Below are positions 52,121 through 61,683 of a stretch of DNA of 64,000 nucleotides, piece after piece; position 1 is the first letter of the stretch; every line of letters starts with the position of its first letter. Where the stretch lies: contig JANOPA010000055.1 of NCBI GenBank assembly GCA_031421635.1, positions 62,001-126,000 of the forward strand, in the 5' to 3' direction. A program made the position numbers and the translations under genes. The stretch is from JAPOKJ01 sp031421635. Lineage in GTDB: Bacteria; Pseudomonadota; Gammaproteobacteria; Burkholderiales; Burkholderiaceae_E. The notes under the pieces were generated by a model that was not told the origin of the DNA, did not search any database, and saw only the letters and a list, made by a program, of their open reading frames with translations.

Positions 52121-53392
52121 ATGAAACCTAACAATTATGCATCGGCACTCTCTCAGTCAGCGCGACCACGCTCAAAGGCTCGGCGTTCGCTTGTCCTTGC
52201 GGGTGGAGCCGCAGCCACTCTGCCCTTATTTAATATTGCGCGCGCCCAAACTGGGCCGATCAAGATTGGATTTCCCACTCCTTTGACCGGTGCTTTTTCT
52301 GCTGAAGCGCAAGACCAGGTGCGTGCCGCTGAAATCGCCGTCAAAGAGTTCAACGAATCAGGTGGTTTTAATGGCCGCAAGGCGGAACTCCTGGTACGTG
52401 ACGATAAACTTAACCCCGGCGAAGCCGCGACGCGAACCTTGGAGCTTATTGAGAAAGACAAGGTCGATTTTGTGGTCGGCTCATTGTCCGCTGCGACCCA
52501 ACTCACGATCAATGCAGTCTGCCGCGATCGCAAAGTGTTGTTCAATTCGATCAGCCAGTCAGACGCCATCAACGAAGCGAAAGATTGGAGTTTGTTCACC
52601 TTCCATGAAGCCCTTAATCCTCATATTACGGCGGGCGCCGTGGCGCGCTATGCCTTCCCAAAGTTTGGGAAGAAAGTGGTTTATCTCACAGCGGACTATG
52701 CCTACGGTCATGAAATGGTGCGCGGCTTTCAGCGAGCCGGCCAGGCCCTGGGTGTGCAAACTCTTGCCGATATTCGCCATCCACTCGGAACGTCGGATTA
52801 CTCCGCCTTCTTGCCGCGAATTCAGGCCTTGAAGCCGGACGTGTTGGTGCTGTGCAATTTCGGTCGCGACCTGGTCAACTCGGCCAAGCAAGCCACCGAC
52901 TTTGGACTGAAGGCAAGCACCAAGATCATCACACCGGTATTGCTTTACACGGCACGCCAGGCAGGCGGCCCAGAAGCCTTTGAGGGCATTCTTGGCGGTA
53001 CTTCCTATTATTGGGGAATTGAAGACAAGGTGCCGACCGCCAAGGCCTTTAACGATAAATTCCGTAAGGCTTATGGTGGCACCGTTCCTTCAGATTATGG
53101 AGCCCTGGGCTATGCTGGAGTTCGTAGCGTTTTACAGGCTGTGCGCGATTCAAAGTCTACAGATTCCACGCGCGTGAGCATCGCCATGCGTCAGATGAAG
53201 TACGACTGGTACAAAGGCGCGCAAGAGTATCGCAAGTGTGACCATCAATCCGTGCAGTCAGTGATCTTGGTGGAGTCTAAGTCCAAGAACATGAAGGATA
53301 AGTACGACGTATTCAACGTACTTTCCGTGGAAGCCGCCGACGACAAGAAGCTGCGCTCCTGCGACGAATTGGGTCATAAGGTTACGACTTAA
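52121..53392 (+). CDS. livK: Branched-chain amino-acid-type ABC transporter substrate-binding protein
   Basis: A 423-residue periplasmic binding protein of the LivK class. The N-terminal region has ARRSLVLAGGAAATLPLF, a possible Tat-type signal (twin Arg before a hydrophobic run ending in ARAQ). The mature protein starts PIKIGFPTPLTGAFSAEAQD and carries the family's receptor-ligand blocks. The start at ATG 52121 has a GGAGA ribosome site. It begins a five-gene cluster livK-H-M-G-F; the permease gene follows immediately. Given the neighbouring monooxygenase genes, the ligand may be an aromatic acid or an amino acid. Confidence 0.88.
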   Translation: MKPNNYASALSQSARPRSKARRSLVLAGGAAATLPLFNIARAQTGPIKIGFPTPLTGAFSAEAQDQVRAAEIAVKEFNESGGFNGRKAELLVRDDKLNPGEAATRTLELIEKDKVDFVVGSLSAATQLTINAVCRDRKVLFNSISQSDAINEAKDWSLFTFHEALNPHITAGAVARYAFPKFGKKVVYLTADYAYGHEMVRGFQRAGQALGVQTLADIRHPLGTSDYSAFLPRIQALKPDVLVLCNFGRDLVNSAKQATDFGLKASTKIITPVLLYTARQAGGPEAFEGILGGTSYYWGIEDKVPTAKAFNDKFRKAYGGTVPSDYGALGYAGVRSVLQAVRDSKSTDSTRVSIAMRQMKYDWYKGAQEYRKCDHQSVQSVILVESKSKNMKDKYDVFNVLSVEAADDKKLRSCDELGHKVTT

Positions 53393-54283
53393 ATGAATCT
53401 GAGCGAAGTGACCGCCCAGCTACTGGCCTTACAAATCGTCACGGGCATTGCACTGGGTTCGGTGTATGCCCTATTGGCGATTGGCCTGTCTCTTATCTTT
53501 GGCATGCTCACGGTGGTGAACTTCGCTCATGGCGCCTTCTTTATGGTCGGTGCATTTCTCGGTGTGTACTTTCTCGGAGTGACCGGTAGTTTCTGGTTCA
53601 GTTTGATCCTGGTTCCCGCCGTAGTCGGTCTCATCGGGCTTGTGACCGAGCGCTTTTTAGTGCGCCCCTTGTACGGGCGAGGGATTGACTATCCGCTGCT
53701 CCTGACCTTCGGCCTAAGCTATGTGATGATCGATGCAATGCGCTTCATCTTTGGAATTGAGGGACTGCCGTCGAGCACGCCCGCCGTGCTTCGAGGCTCC
53801 ACCGATCTGGGCGTCGGAATGTTCCCAACTTATCGCTTGTTTTTAATCGCGATCACCGCTCTGATCATTTTGGCGCTTTGGTTGTTTCTGGAAAAAACGA
53901 AATACGGTTTAATCATTCGTGCAGGTGCTCGCGATCCCGAAATTGTACGAGTGTTAGGCATTGATGTGTCCAAGGTTTGGCTGATGGTTTTTGGTTTAGG
54001 TACGGCGATTGCCGGACTGTCGGGTGTATTGGCGGCTCCAACCCGCGCCGTGAATCCTGAGATGGGCATTCCGATTCTGGCCGACGCCTTTGTCGTGACT
54101 GTTGTCGGCGGCATGGGCTCTCTGCCGGGCGCGGTGATTGCGGGCCTGCTGGTCGGCGTCGTCTTTAGTTTGACCTCGTTGTTTGCACCGGCCTACGCGG
54201 AAATGTCCATCTTTGTATTGATGGCACTCGTGTTGCTGATTCGTCCACAGGGTTTTTTCGGTCGCGCTGGCTTGATGAGCTAA
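53393..54283 (+). CDS. livH: Branched-chain amino-acid-type ABC permease (LivH)
   Basis: A 296-residue multi-spanning membrane protein. The hydrophobic stretches and the conserved GSVYALLAIGLSLIFGMLTVVNFAHG are typical of LivH, as is GGMGSLPGAVIAGLLVG near the end. It forms half of the membrane channel. It begins directly after the binding-protein stop (TAA ATG). Firm. Confidence 0.93.
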   Translation: MNLSEVTAQLLALQIVTGIALGSVYALLAIGLSLIFGMLTVVNFAHGAFFMVGAFLGVYFLGVTGSFWFSLILVPAVVGLIGLVTERFLVRPLYGRGIDYPLLLTFGLSYVMIDAMRFIFGIEGLPSSTPAVLRGSTDLGVGMFPTYRLFLIAITALIILALWLFLEKTKYGLIIRAGARDPEIVRVLGIDVSKVWLMVFGLGTAIAGLSGVLAAPTRAVNPEMGIPILADAFVVTVVGGMGSLPGAVIAGLLVGVVFSLTSLFAPAYAEMSIFVLMALVLLIRPQGFFGRAGLMS

Positions 54284-54323
54284 TGGCCCGCAAGCATTGT
54301 CCTCCGGTAAAACTCACAAAAAT

Positions 54324-55295
54324 ATGAACAAGCAATTCTCTCTGATGGCAATGGGCACACAACATCGCGTGCTCCTGGCGACTCTCTTTCTGATCGTCAT
54401 GCCCTGGCTGCTTCCTTACGAGGCCTTAGCCGTCAATATTCTCATCTTCGGACTTTATGCGGTAGGGTTCAATCTATTGTTTGGCTATACCGGTCTCTTG
54501 TCGTTTGGGCACGCCTCGTTTCTGGGTATTGGAAGTTACCTTGCTGGCATCAGCATTGTTCAAGCCGGTCTGTCCTGGTGGCTGGCGATTATTGTTGGAG
54601 TGCTAGCTTCTTCGTTGGCCGGGGCAGTCATTGGATTCTTGGCAATCCGAACCCGAGGCATCTATTTCTCGATGGTGACCTTAGCCTTGGGTCAAATTGT
54701 GTACTACTTGTTTTACAAGGCCGAGAACTGGACGGGTGGTGAGAATGGCTTGCGTGGCATTAAAGTGGATGTCATTAATGTTTTTGGCGTTCCGCTGAAC
54801 TTTGTCGATCCAACGACCAAGTACTACATCGTCCTCGTGTTCGTAGTGTTAGCGCTTTGGTTTGTCTCGAGAGTTTTGAATTCACCTTTTGGAGCGGTCA
54901 TTGAAACCATTCGAGAGAATGATAAGCGCGCCTCGGCTTGTGGATTTGATGTCGCCCGCTCGAAGTGGCTGGTGTTTGTGCTCTCCGCGGCCGTATGCGG
55001 GCTGGCCGGTGCGCTACGTGCGCTTCATCTATCGATTGTGCCGATTGACTCGCTCCATTACCTTCAATCGGGTCAAGCCGTCATGATGTGTCTACTCGGT
55101 GGGATGGGCACTTTTTTCGGCCCCTTCGTGGGTGCCGCTGTTTTTCTTTTGCTGGAAGATGTCGTCACCAACTCGACCCGGTATTGGATGTCCATTGTTG
55201 GTGCCATTTTCATGTTCTTTGTGCTGTTCTTCCCGAAAGGCATTTGGGGATCGATCTTGCATTGGCTGTCGCGCCTGGAGAAACCTGCCAAATGA
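54324..55295 (+). CDS. livM: Branched-chain amino-acid-type ABC permease (LivM)
   Basis: A 323-residue membrane protein, the second permease. Conserved features are YAVGFNLLFGYTGLLSFGHA and GGMGTFFGPFVGAAVFLLLED. The start at ATG 54324 is likely; a TTG at 54297 in the same frame would add nine residues. The stop overlaps the livG start (ATGA). It pairs with the LivH upstream. Confidence 0.92.
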   Translation: MNKQFSLMAMGTQHRVLLATLFLIVMPWLLPYEALAVNILIFGLYAVGFNLLFGYTGLLSFGHASFLGIGSYLAGISIVQAGLSWWLAIIVGVLASSLAGAVIGFLAIRTRGIYFSMVTLALGQIVYYLFYKAENWTGGENGLRGIKVDVINVFGVPLNFVDPTTKYYIVLVFVVLALWFVSRVLNSPFGAVIETIRENDKRASACGFDVARSKWLVFVLSAAVCGLAGALRALHLSIVPIDSLHYLQSGQAVMMCLLGGMGTFFGPFVGAAVFLLLEDVVTNSTRYWMSIVGAIFMFFVLFFPKGIWGSILHWLSRLEKPAK

Positions 55296-56032
55296 AGACC
55301 ATTCTCAGAACAGAAGCACTTGGTCGAAAATTTGGCGCGTTTCAAGCGCTCAGCAATGTCAGCATTGAGTTTCCGGCAGGCCAACTGATCGCCATCATCG
55401 GACCGAACGGGGCCGGCAAGAGCACCTTCTTCAATGTCATTAGCGGTGCCATTCCAGCAAGCACCGGTCGAGTATGGTTTGAAGATCGCGAGATCACCGC
55501 GCTCAAGCAACATGAGTATGCACGCCACGGCATCGCCAAGAGCTTTCAGATCACCAATGTATTTAAGCAACTTTCAGCCCACGAGAATGTGCGGGTCGCG
55601 GCCCAGGCGATGAGTAGTCGCTTTAACATCTGGCAGCCGCGTAGCAAGCTTACCGAATTGAGCGATTTTGCTGACGCGTTGTTGCAAAGAGTTGGGCTGC
55701 AAGAGGTTCGCACCAAACCTGCCGCCGATTTGGCGCACGGTCAGCAAAGAGCGCTGGAAGTGGCCATGGCCCTGGCGGCCAAACCGAAACTCTTGTTAAT
55801 GGATGAACCCACAGCGGGCATGTCCCCAGAAGAGACGACGGTGATGATGAGCTTAATTACCAGTCTGGCCGCCGAACGTACCGTGATTTTGGTGGAGCAC
55901 AAAATGAAGTTGGTGATGGGGATCTGTCAGCGCTTGATTGTCCTTCATCAAGGTCAATTACTTGCGGAAGGCACGCCTGCTGAAATTCGCAGCAACGCGG
56001 AAGTCAAGCGTGTTTACCTGGGGCAAAACTAA
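55292..56032 (+). CDS. livG: Branched-chain amino-acid-type ABC ATPase (LivG)
   Basis: A 246-residue ATP-binding protein. Walker A is GPNGAGKST, the signature region is LAHGQQRALEVAMAL (an LAHGQ variant of LSGGQ, usual in LivG) and Walker B is KLLLMDEPTAGM. The frame is open to 55088, but the ATG at 55292 overlaps the LivM stop. It overlaps the LivF start by one base. Confidence 0.93.
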   Translation: MKTILRTEALGRKFGAFQALSNVSIEFPAGQLIAIIGPNGAGKSTFFNVISGAIPASTGRVWFEDREITALKQHEYARHGIAKSFQITNVFKQLSAHENVRVAAQAMSSRFNIWQPRSKLTELSDFADALLQRVGLQEVRTKPAADLAHGQQRALEVAMALAAKPKLLLMDEPTAGMSPEETTVMMSLITSLAAERTVILVEHKMKLVMGICQRLIVLHQGQLLAEGTPAEIRSNAEVKRVYLGQN

Positions 56033-56781
56033 TGGTGAATTTGCCGCAAGCTCATCTTTCGGTCAAGCCCCAGGAAATGCTAAAGGTCCAAGGCCTTAAT
56101 GCCTGGTATGACCGCAGCCACGTCGTTCAAAACATTTCTTTTGAAGTGAATCACGGCGAAATCGTGACCTTGATGGGCCGAAATGGCGCGGGTAAGACGA
56201 CGACCCTGAGAACCATCATGGGCTTGATCTCCAAGCGCACGGGACAGGTGAGCTTCGCCGGACAAGAGCTACTAGCGAGCCCGCCCCATACTCGTTATCA
56301 CCATGGCCTGGCCTATGTGCCGGAAGATCGCCGCATCGTAGCCAGTTTGACGGTCAGTGAAAACCTGCAGCTTGGGCTCTTGGGTAGCCGAAGTAAGCAC
56401 GACTTAAGCCAAATGGTGGACGAGATTGCTGAGACCTTCCCACGCTTAAAGGAGCGCATGCATCAGGAGGGCACGTCCTTGTCGGGCGGCGAGCAGCAAA
56501 TGCTGTCCATTGCACGAGCCATGATGGTCAAGCCCAAGATGATTCTCTTGGACGAGCCGAGCGAAGGCATCATGCCCATCCTGGTCGACGAAATGTTTGA
56601 TCTCTTTGTGCGCCTCAAAAAGCAGGGGACAACCTTGCTGCTGGTCGAACAAAACGTCGAGCGCGCGCTGTCTATTTCCGACCGTGCTTATATTTTGGAT
56701 CAGGGGCAGATTGTTCACTCGGGCATGGGTTCAGAGCTACTCGCGAACCAGGAGATTCAGGAAAAATATTGCGCGGTGTGA
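56032..56781 (+). CDS. livF: Branched-chain amino-acid-type ABC ATPase (LivF)
   Basis: A 249-residue ATPase with Walker A GRNGAGKTT, signature LSGGEQQMLSIARAM and Walker B MILLDEPSEGIMP. The block YVPEDRRIVASLTV is typical of LivF. It completes the first Liv importer as partner of LivG. Last gene of the cluster; a Bug gene follows after 123 bp. Confidence 0.93.
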   Translation: MVNLPQAHLSVKPQEMLKVQGLNAWYDRSHVVQNISFEVNHGEIVTLMGRNGAGKTTTLRTIMGLISKRTGQVSFAGQELLASPPHTRYHHGLAYVPEDRRIVASLTVSENLQLGLLGSRSKHDLSQMVDEIAETFPRLKERMHQEGTSLSGGEQQMLSIARAMMVKPKMILLDEPSEGIMPILVDEMFDLFVRLKKQGTTLLLVEQNVERALSISDRAYILDQGQIVHSGMGSELLANQEIQEKYCAV

Positions 56782-56904
56782 CCGTGCAGATCGCGGCCGC
56801 TCTTGATTGTGCTTCGCCTGCGGTGGCCTCGCTTTGACCTTGACCTAGTAGAATCTATCCGATGCACTGACAGCAGGTTATTGTTCAAAAGTAATGGAGA
56901 CCCG

Positions 56905-57873
56905 ATGAAACAACTATTTAAGATGAGCGTAAAGTCGCTTGGTCTGGGTTTGGCCCTTTTTTGTAGCGTGACCTTGCAGGCCCAAGACAAGCAACCCTTG
57001 AAAATTCTCGTCGGCTATCCGCCGGGAGGCTCCGTCGATGTCATCGCCAGACTGCTTGCAGATTCCCTTCGAGACGATTTCAGCAGCATTATTGTTGAGA
57101 ATAAGCCCGGTGCGGGCGGGCGCATCGCCTTGCAGCAAGCCAAGAACTCCAAGCCTGACGGACAAACTCTGATCGTGGCGCCCAGTGGGCCGATGGTGGT
57201 GTTTCCGCATGTTTATAAAAAGCTGGAGTACGATCCAGTGAAAGACTTTTCTCCCATTTCGCAGCTCGGAGTTTTTCAGTTTGGAATTACGGCCGGTCCT
57301 GCAAGCAATGTCAAGACTGTCGCCGAAATGTTGGCCAATGCCAAGAAAGATCCCAAGAATGCAACCTACGGGTCTTCCGGGCAGGGCACCCTGCCTCACT
57401 TTCTTGGCGTGATGTTAGAGCAGATCTCCGGTACGAATTTGGTCCATGTCCCTTTCCAGGGCGGTGCCCCGGCTAATGTGGCCTTGCTGGGCGGCCATAT
57501 CGGCTACAAGATTGACGTGGTGTCGGAGTCGGTCGAGTTGCATCGCGCAGGCAAGGCTCGCATTATTGCGGTGACGGGCAATGTTCGAGATTCTCAAATT
57601 CCTGAGGTGCCCACACTCAAAGAGTCGGGCGTCAACATGGAGGCCACAGGCTGGTTTGCCATTTATGGCCCGGCCGGTATGAGCGCTGACCTGGTGCAGC
57701 GCCTGAACCAATGGGTGGTTGCAGCGATCAAGAAGCCTGCCAATATGGACAAGATGAAAAACCTCGGCCTAGAAGTCATTGGATCGAGCTCGGCCGGTTT
57801 GGTGGACGCTCAGCGTGCAGATCTTCAGCGCTGGGAGAAGCCCATTAAGGCGACCGGTATCCAGCTCGACTGA
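56905..57873 (+). CDS. Bug-family (tripartite tricarboxylate) solute-binding protein
   Basis: A 322-residue Bug protein, the third in this window. Signal region: LGLGLALFCSVTLQAQ. Family blocks are LKILVGYPPGGSVDVIAR, IIVENKPGAGGRIALQQ and LVHVPFQGGAPANVALLGGH. The start at ATG 56905 has GGAG upstream; the frame runs to 56803 without support. It lies between the two Liv clusters, in the same direction, and may recognise a related carboxylate. Membrane partners are not in the window. Confidence 0.9.
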   Translation: MKQLFKMSVKSLGLGLALFCSVTLQAQDKQPLKILVGYPPGGSVDVIARLLADSLRDDFSSIIVENKPGAGGRIALQQAKNSKPDGQTLIVAPSGPMVVFPHVYKKLEYDPVKDFSPISQLGVFQFGITAGPASNVKTVAEMLANAKKDPKNATYGSSGQGTLPHFLGVMLEQISGTNLVHVPFQGGAPANVALLGGHIGYKIDVVSESVELHRAGKARIIAVTGNVRDSQIPEVPTLKESGVNMEATGWFAIYGPAGMSADLVQRLNQWVVAAIKKPANMDKMKNLGLEVIGSSSAGLVDAQRADLQRWEKPIKATGIQLD

Positions 57874-57927
57874 ACGAGGTGACGTGTGCGCCACACGGCC
57901 ATGATTTTGGAAATTTAAGGAAGTTAA

Positions 57928-59136
57928 ATGGTTAAGCAAGCAATGATTAAGGTTGGTTCGCTAGTCGGCTTAGTCGCTGTCATGACTGTTGTTCAAGCAC
58001 CATTGGCTTTAGCGCAGGCTACAAATGAAGTGCGTATCGCGCACATCCACAGTAAAACCGGTCCGCTCGAAGCTTATGGCAAACAGACCGCAGTCGGTTT
58101 TATGATGGGTCTGGACTACGCCACGGGTGGTTCCATGACGGTCAATGGTAAAAAAATCGTTGTGATCGAGAAGGACGACCAGGGTAAGCCTGATCTCGGG
58201 AAGTCCTTGTTGGCGGCCGCCTATGGTGACGATAAAGTCGATCTCGCGGTGGGTCCAACTTCGTCAGGGGTCGCCCTTGCAATGTTACCGGTTGCAGAAG
58301 AGTATAAGAAAATTTTGCTGGTGGAACCGGCGGTAGCGGACTCGATCACCGGCGATAAGTGGAATCGCTATATTTTTAGAACCGGTCGCAATTCGTCTCA
58401 GGACGCTATTTCGAACGCGGTCGCTCTTGATAAGCAGGGCGTGACCATCGCCACCCTTGCACAAGATTATGCTTTTGGCCGCGATGGTGTCAAAGCTTTC
58501 AAAGAGTCCTTAAAGACTGCCAAGATTGCGCATGAAGAATACCTGCCCACCACGACGACAGATTTCACCGCCGGTGCACAAAGAATTTTCGATGCACTGA
58601 AGGACAAACCAGGTCGCAAGGTCATCTTCATTATTTGGGCGGGCGGAGGCGGTAACCCGTTCAAGATTGCCGATCTCAACCCACAGCGCTACGGTATTGA
58701 AATCGCCACGGGCGGCAATATTCTTCCCGCGATGGCGGCTTACAAGCAGTTTCCGGGCATGGAGGGCTCCACCTATTACTACTTCCAAATTCCCAAAAAT
58801 CCCGCCAACAATTGGCTCGTGACTGAGCACTACAAACGCTTCAAGTCACCACCCGATTTCTTCACTGCGGGTGGTATGGCTGCGGGCATTGCCGTGGTGG
58901 AAGCCTTGAAGAAAGCGGGAGGTACAAACACTGAAAAGCTTATTACGGCGATGGAAGGCATGAGCTTCGAAACTCCGAAGGGCAAGATGACCTTCCGCAA
59001 AGAAGATCATCAGGCCATGCAAAGCATGTATCACTTCAAAATTAAGGTTGATCCAGCCTTTCCCTGGGGTGTACCCGAGTTAGTACGCGAGATTAAGCCC
59101 GAGGAAATGCAAGTGCCGATTCGAAATAAGCGCTAA
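57928..59136 (+). CDS. livK: Branched-chain amino-acid-type ABC transporter substrate-binding protein
   Basis: A 402-residue periplasmic binding protein, the receptor of the second Liv system. Signal peptide: LVAVMTVVQAPLALAQA. Mature part: VRIAHIHSKTGPLEAYGKQT, then the family's LAVGPTSSGVALAMLPVAEE, VTIATLAQDYAFGRDGVKAF and SMYHFKIKVDPAFPWG. It differs markedly from the first LivK in length and sequence, so it should bind something else. The ATG follows AAGGAAG. The ATPase gene follows after 51 bp. Confidence 0.88.
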   Translation: MVKQAMIKVGSLVGLVAVMTVVQAPLALAQATNEVRIAHIHSKTGPLEAYGKQTAVGFMMGLDYATGGSMTVNGKKIVVIEKDDQGKPDLGKSLLAAAYGDDKVDLAVGPTSSGVALAMLPVAEEYKKILLVEPAVADSITGDKWNRYIFRTGRNSSQDAISNAVALDKQGVTIATLAQDYAFGRDGVKAFKESLKTAKIAHEEYLPTTTTDFTAGAQRIFDALKDKPGRKVIFIIWAGGGGNPFKIADLNPQRYGIEIATGGNILPAMAAYKQFPGMEGSTYYYFQIPKNPANNWLVTEHYKRFKSPPDFFTAGGMAAGIAVVEALKKAGGTNTEKLITAMEGMSFETPKGKMTFRKEDHQAMQSMYHFKIKVDPAFPWGVPELVREIKPEEMQVPIRNKR

Positions 59137-59187
59137 CGAAATACGCACTAAACGTAACGAACCCAACCCCAGAGTTTTTGTAGTTCC

Positions 59188-59958
59188 GTGTTACGCACCG
59201 AAGCGTTAAGCATCAAGTTCGGCGGCCATGTGGCCGTCGACCAGGTGAGTTGCGAATTTGTGCCGGGCACGCTAACTGCTATCGTGGGCCCTAATGGAGC
59301 AGGCAAGACCACTTACTTTAATTTGATTTCTGGTCAGCTTAAGGCGAGCTCAGGTCGGGTTTTGTTGGAGGGTCTTGACCTCACCGGGCTGCCTGCGGCT
59401 GCACGCACTGCGCGCGGCTTGGGTCGAGCTTTTCAGCTCACGAATCTTTTTCCGCAATTAAGCGTTCACGAAAACGTGCGCTTGGCGGTTCAGGCTCGTA
59501 CCCAGACGGGAGTGAATTGGTGGTCGATCTGGTCGAGTCACGGCGCGTTGATCGACGAGGCGGACGCGCTCATTGAGCAGCTTGGCTTACTCGCCAAGCG
59601 AGACGAGAAAGCGGCCAGCCTGCCCCATGGTGATCAACGTAAGTTGGAGGTGGGTATCCTGATGGCTCTCAAGCCGAAGGTGTTCATGTTCGACGAGCCG
59701 ACCGCCGGAATGAGTGTTGAGGAAGTGCCCGTCATCTTGGATTTGATTCGGCAAATTCGTCAAGACCCGAGTAAAACCGTGCTTTTGGTCGAGCATAAGA
59801 TGGACGTCGTTCGCGAGCTCTCGGACCGCATTATCGTTTTACATAATGGGCAGTTGGTTGCCGATGGCGAACCCAACGCCGTGATTGCGTCGCCGATCGT
59901 TCAGCAGGCCTATTTGGGTATCGAGTTGGATGCGCCCGTTTCGCAAGGGAGCGCCTAG
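59188..59958 (+). CDS. livG: Branched-chain amino-acid-type ABC ATPase (LivG)
   Basis: A 256-residue ATPase with Walker A GPNGAGKTT, the signature-like LPHGDQRKLEVGILMA (an LPHGD variant) and Walker B KVFMFDEPTAGMS. The start is a GTG. It belongs to the second Liv system, in gene order K-G-F-H-M. The GTG of the next gene overlaps its stop. Confidence 0.92.
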   Translation: MLRTEALSIKFGGHVAVDQVSCEFVPGTLTAIVGPNGAGKTTYFNLISGQLKASSGRVLLEGLDLTGLPAAARTARGLGRAFQLTNLFPQLSVHENVRLAVQARTQTGVNWWSIWSSHGALIDEADALIEQLGLLAKRDEKAASLPHGDQRKLEVGILMALKPKVFMFDEPTAGMSVEEVPVILDLIRQIRQDPSKTVLLVEHKMDVVRELSDRIIVLHNGQLVADGEPNAVIASPIVQQAYLGIELDAPVSQGSA

Positions 59959-60686
59959 TGCTTACCCTCAAAGCAGTACAAACCCATATCGGGGCCTATC
60001 ATATATTGCATGGCGTTGACCTTGAAGTGCCCGCCGGGCAAACGACCTTGCTTCTGGGGCGAAACGGAGCGGGTAAGACGACCACCTTGAGAACCATCAT
60101 GGGTCTCTGGCAGACCTCAGCGGGAACGATCGAGTTTGAAGGTCGGCGCATTTCCGGTGTCGAAACCCCCTTGATTGCCCAGCGGGGCATTGCTTATGTA
60201 CCGGAGAACATGGGAATATTCTCTGATCTCACGGTGCGTGAGAACTTGCTGCTTGCCGCCCGCGATGCGCGCAGTGACAAGCATCTGGATCACGAAAGAC
60301 TAGGCTGGATCTTTACATGGTTTCCAGCCATCAAGACCTTTTGGAATCATCCTGCCGGATTGTTGTCGGGTGGGCAGAAGCAGATGCTGGCAGTATCGCG
60401 AGCCGTGATTGAGCCCCGTAAGCTGATCTTGATCGATGAGCCCAGCAAGGGCTTGGCTCCAGCCATCGTTCAAAACATGGTGAAGGCTTTCCGGCAATTG
60501 AAAGCGGCCGGGGTGACGATGCTATTGGTCGAGCAAAACTTTCAGTTTGCGCGACAGTTGGGCGATCATGTGGCGGTGATGGACAACGGTGTGGTCGTGC
60601 ATCAAGGCTTGATGAAGGAGCTGGTCGAGAATACGGCCCTACAGACGCAACTTCTCGGCCTGAATTTGGCACCTGCCCATGTCTGA
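59958..60686 (+). CDS. livF: Branched-chain amino-acid-type ABC ATPase (LivF)
   Basis: A 242-residue ATPase. Walker A is GRNGAGKTT, the signature is LSGGQKQMLAVSRAV and Walker B is LILIDEPSKGLAP. YVPENMGIFSDLTV marks it as LivF. The GTG start overlaps the LivG stop, and its end overlaps the LivH start by 8 bp. Confidence 0.93.
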   Translation: MLTLKAVQTHIGAYHILHGVDLEVPAGQTTLLLGRNGAGKTTTLRTIMGLWQTSAGTIEFEGRRISGVETPLIAQRGIAYVPENMGIFSDLTVRENLLLAARDARSDKHLDHERLGWIFTWFPAIKTFWNHPAGLLSGGQKQMLAVSRAVIEPRKLILIDEPSKGLAPAIVQNMVKAFRQLKAAGVTMLLVEQNFQFARQLGDHVAVMDNGVVVHQGLMKELVENTALQTQLLGLNLAPAHV

Positions 60687-61677
60687 AACTCTGATACCTC
60701 GGCCGCGACTCGACTGGGTTCCCTTGGCGCTATTGCTTGGGCTCAGCCTGATTGCTCTACCGTTAGTGGGCAGCGCATCGAGCTGGCTGACGCTTACAGT
60801 GGCCGGTCTCGCGATGGGCATGATTATTTTTGTGATTGCCTCCGGTCTAACGTTGATCTTCGGATTGATGGACGTCTTGAACTTCGGCCATGGCGTGTTT
60901 ATTGCCGTAGGGGCTTTCGTCGCAACTTCTGTTCTCGCACCCCTTGCTCATCTCACTCAAAGCCCACAGCTTGGACTGAATCTGGTTGCAATTACCCTGG
61001 CGATCCTGGCGGCTATGGTGGTCTGTGGCCTGATCGGTTGGGCATTTGAGCGAGTACTTGTTCGACCCGTCTATGGCCAGCATCTCAAACAAATATTGAT
61101 CACGATGGGCGGCATGATCATTGGTGAAGAACTGATCAAGGTCATCTGGGGGCCAGAGCAAATTCCTTTGCCTCTGCCGGAAGCCATTCGCGGTTCAATC
61201 TTCATTGGGGACGCGGCCATTGAGAAGTTCCGATTGATGGCGGTCGCCATGGGCGCACTGGTGTTTTGCGGCCTGCTGTGGGTGTTGGGTAGAACCAAGC
61301 TTGGTCTGTTGATCCGTGCCGGCGTGCAGGACCGTGAGATGGTTGAGAGTTTGGGTTATCGCATTCGTCGGCTATTTGTCGGCTTGTTCGTGGCTGGCTC
61401 GGCGCTTGCCGGTCTGGGTGGCGTGCTGTGGGCGCTGTACCAGCAAAACGTTGTTCCGCAGATGGGTGGACAGGTCAATATCCTATTGTTTATCGTCATT
61501 ATTATTGGTGGCCTGGGGTCCACGCTGGGCTGTTTTATAGGTGCACTAATGGTTGGCTTATTAGCCAATTACACGGGTTTCCTCGCGCCCAAGCTTGCGC
61601 TGTTTTCAAACATTGCCCTGATGGTGGCGATTCTGATGTGGCGGCCCCAGGGTCTCTACCCGGTGGCTAAGCGATAA
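60679..61677 (+). CDS. livH: Branched-chain amino-acid-type ABC permease (LivH)
   Basis: A 332-residue permease; MIIFVIASGLTLIFGLMDV, then LNFGHGVFIAVGAF is the LivH hallmark, and GGLGSTLGCFIGALMVG closes the domain. The N-terminal extension of about 30 residues includes an extra hydrophobic helix. It forms the channel with LivM, whose gene starts 6 bp later. Confidence 0.92.
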   Translation: MSETLIPRPRLDWVPLALLLGLSLIALPLVGSASSWLTLTVAGLAMGMIIFVIASGLTLIFGLMDVLNFGHGVFIAVGAFVATSVLAPLAHLTQSPQLGLNLVAITLAILAAMVVCGLIGWAFERVLVRPVYGQHLKQILITMGGMIIGEELIKVIWGPEQIPLPLPEAIRGSIFIGDAAIEKFRLMAVAMGALVFCGLLWVLGRTKLGLLIRAGVQDREMVESLGYRIRRLFVGLFVAGSALAGLGGVLWALYQQNVVPQMGGQVNILLFIVIIIGGLGSTLGCFIGALMVGLLANYTGFLAPKLALFSNIALMVAILMWRPQGLYPVAKR

Positions 61678-61683
61678 CACTCC

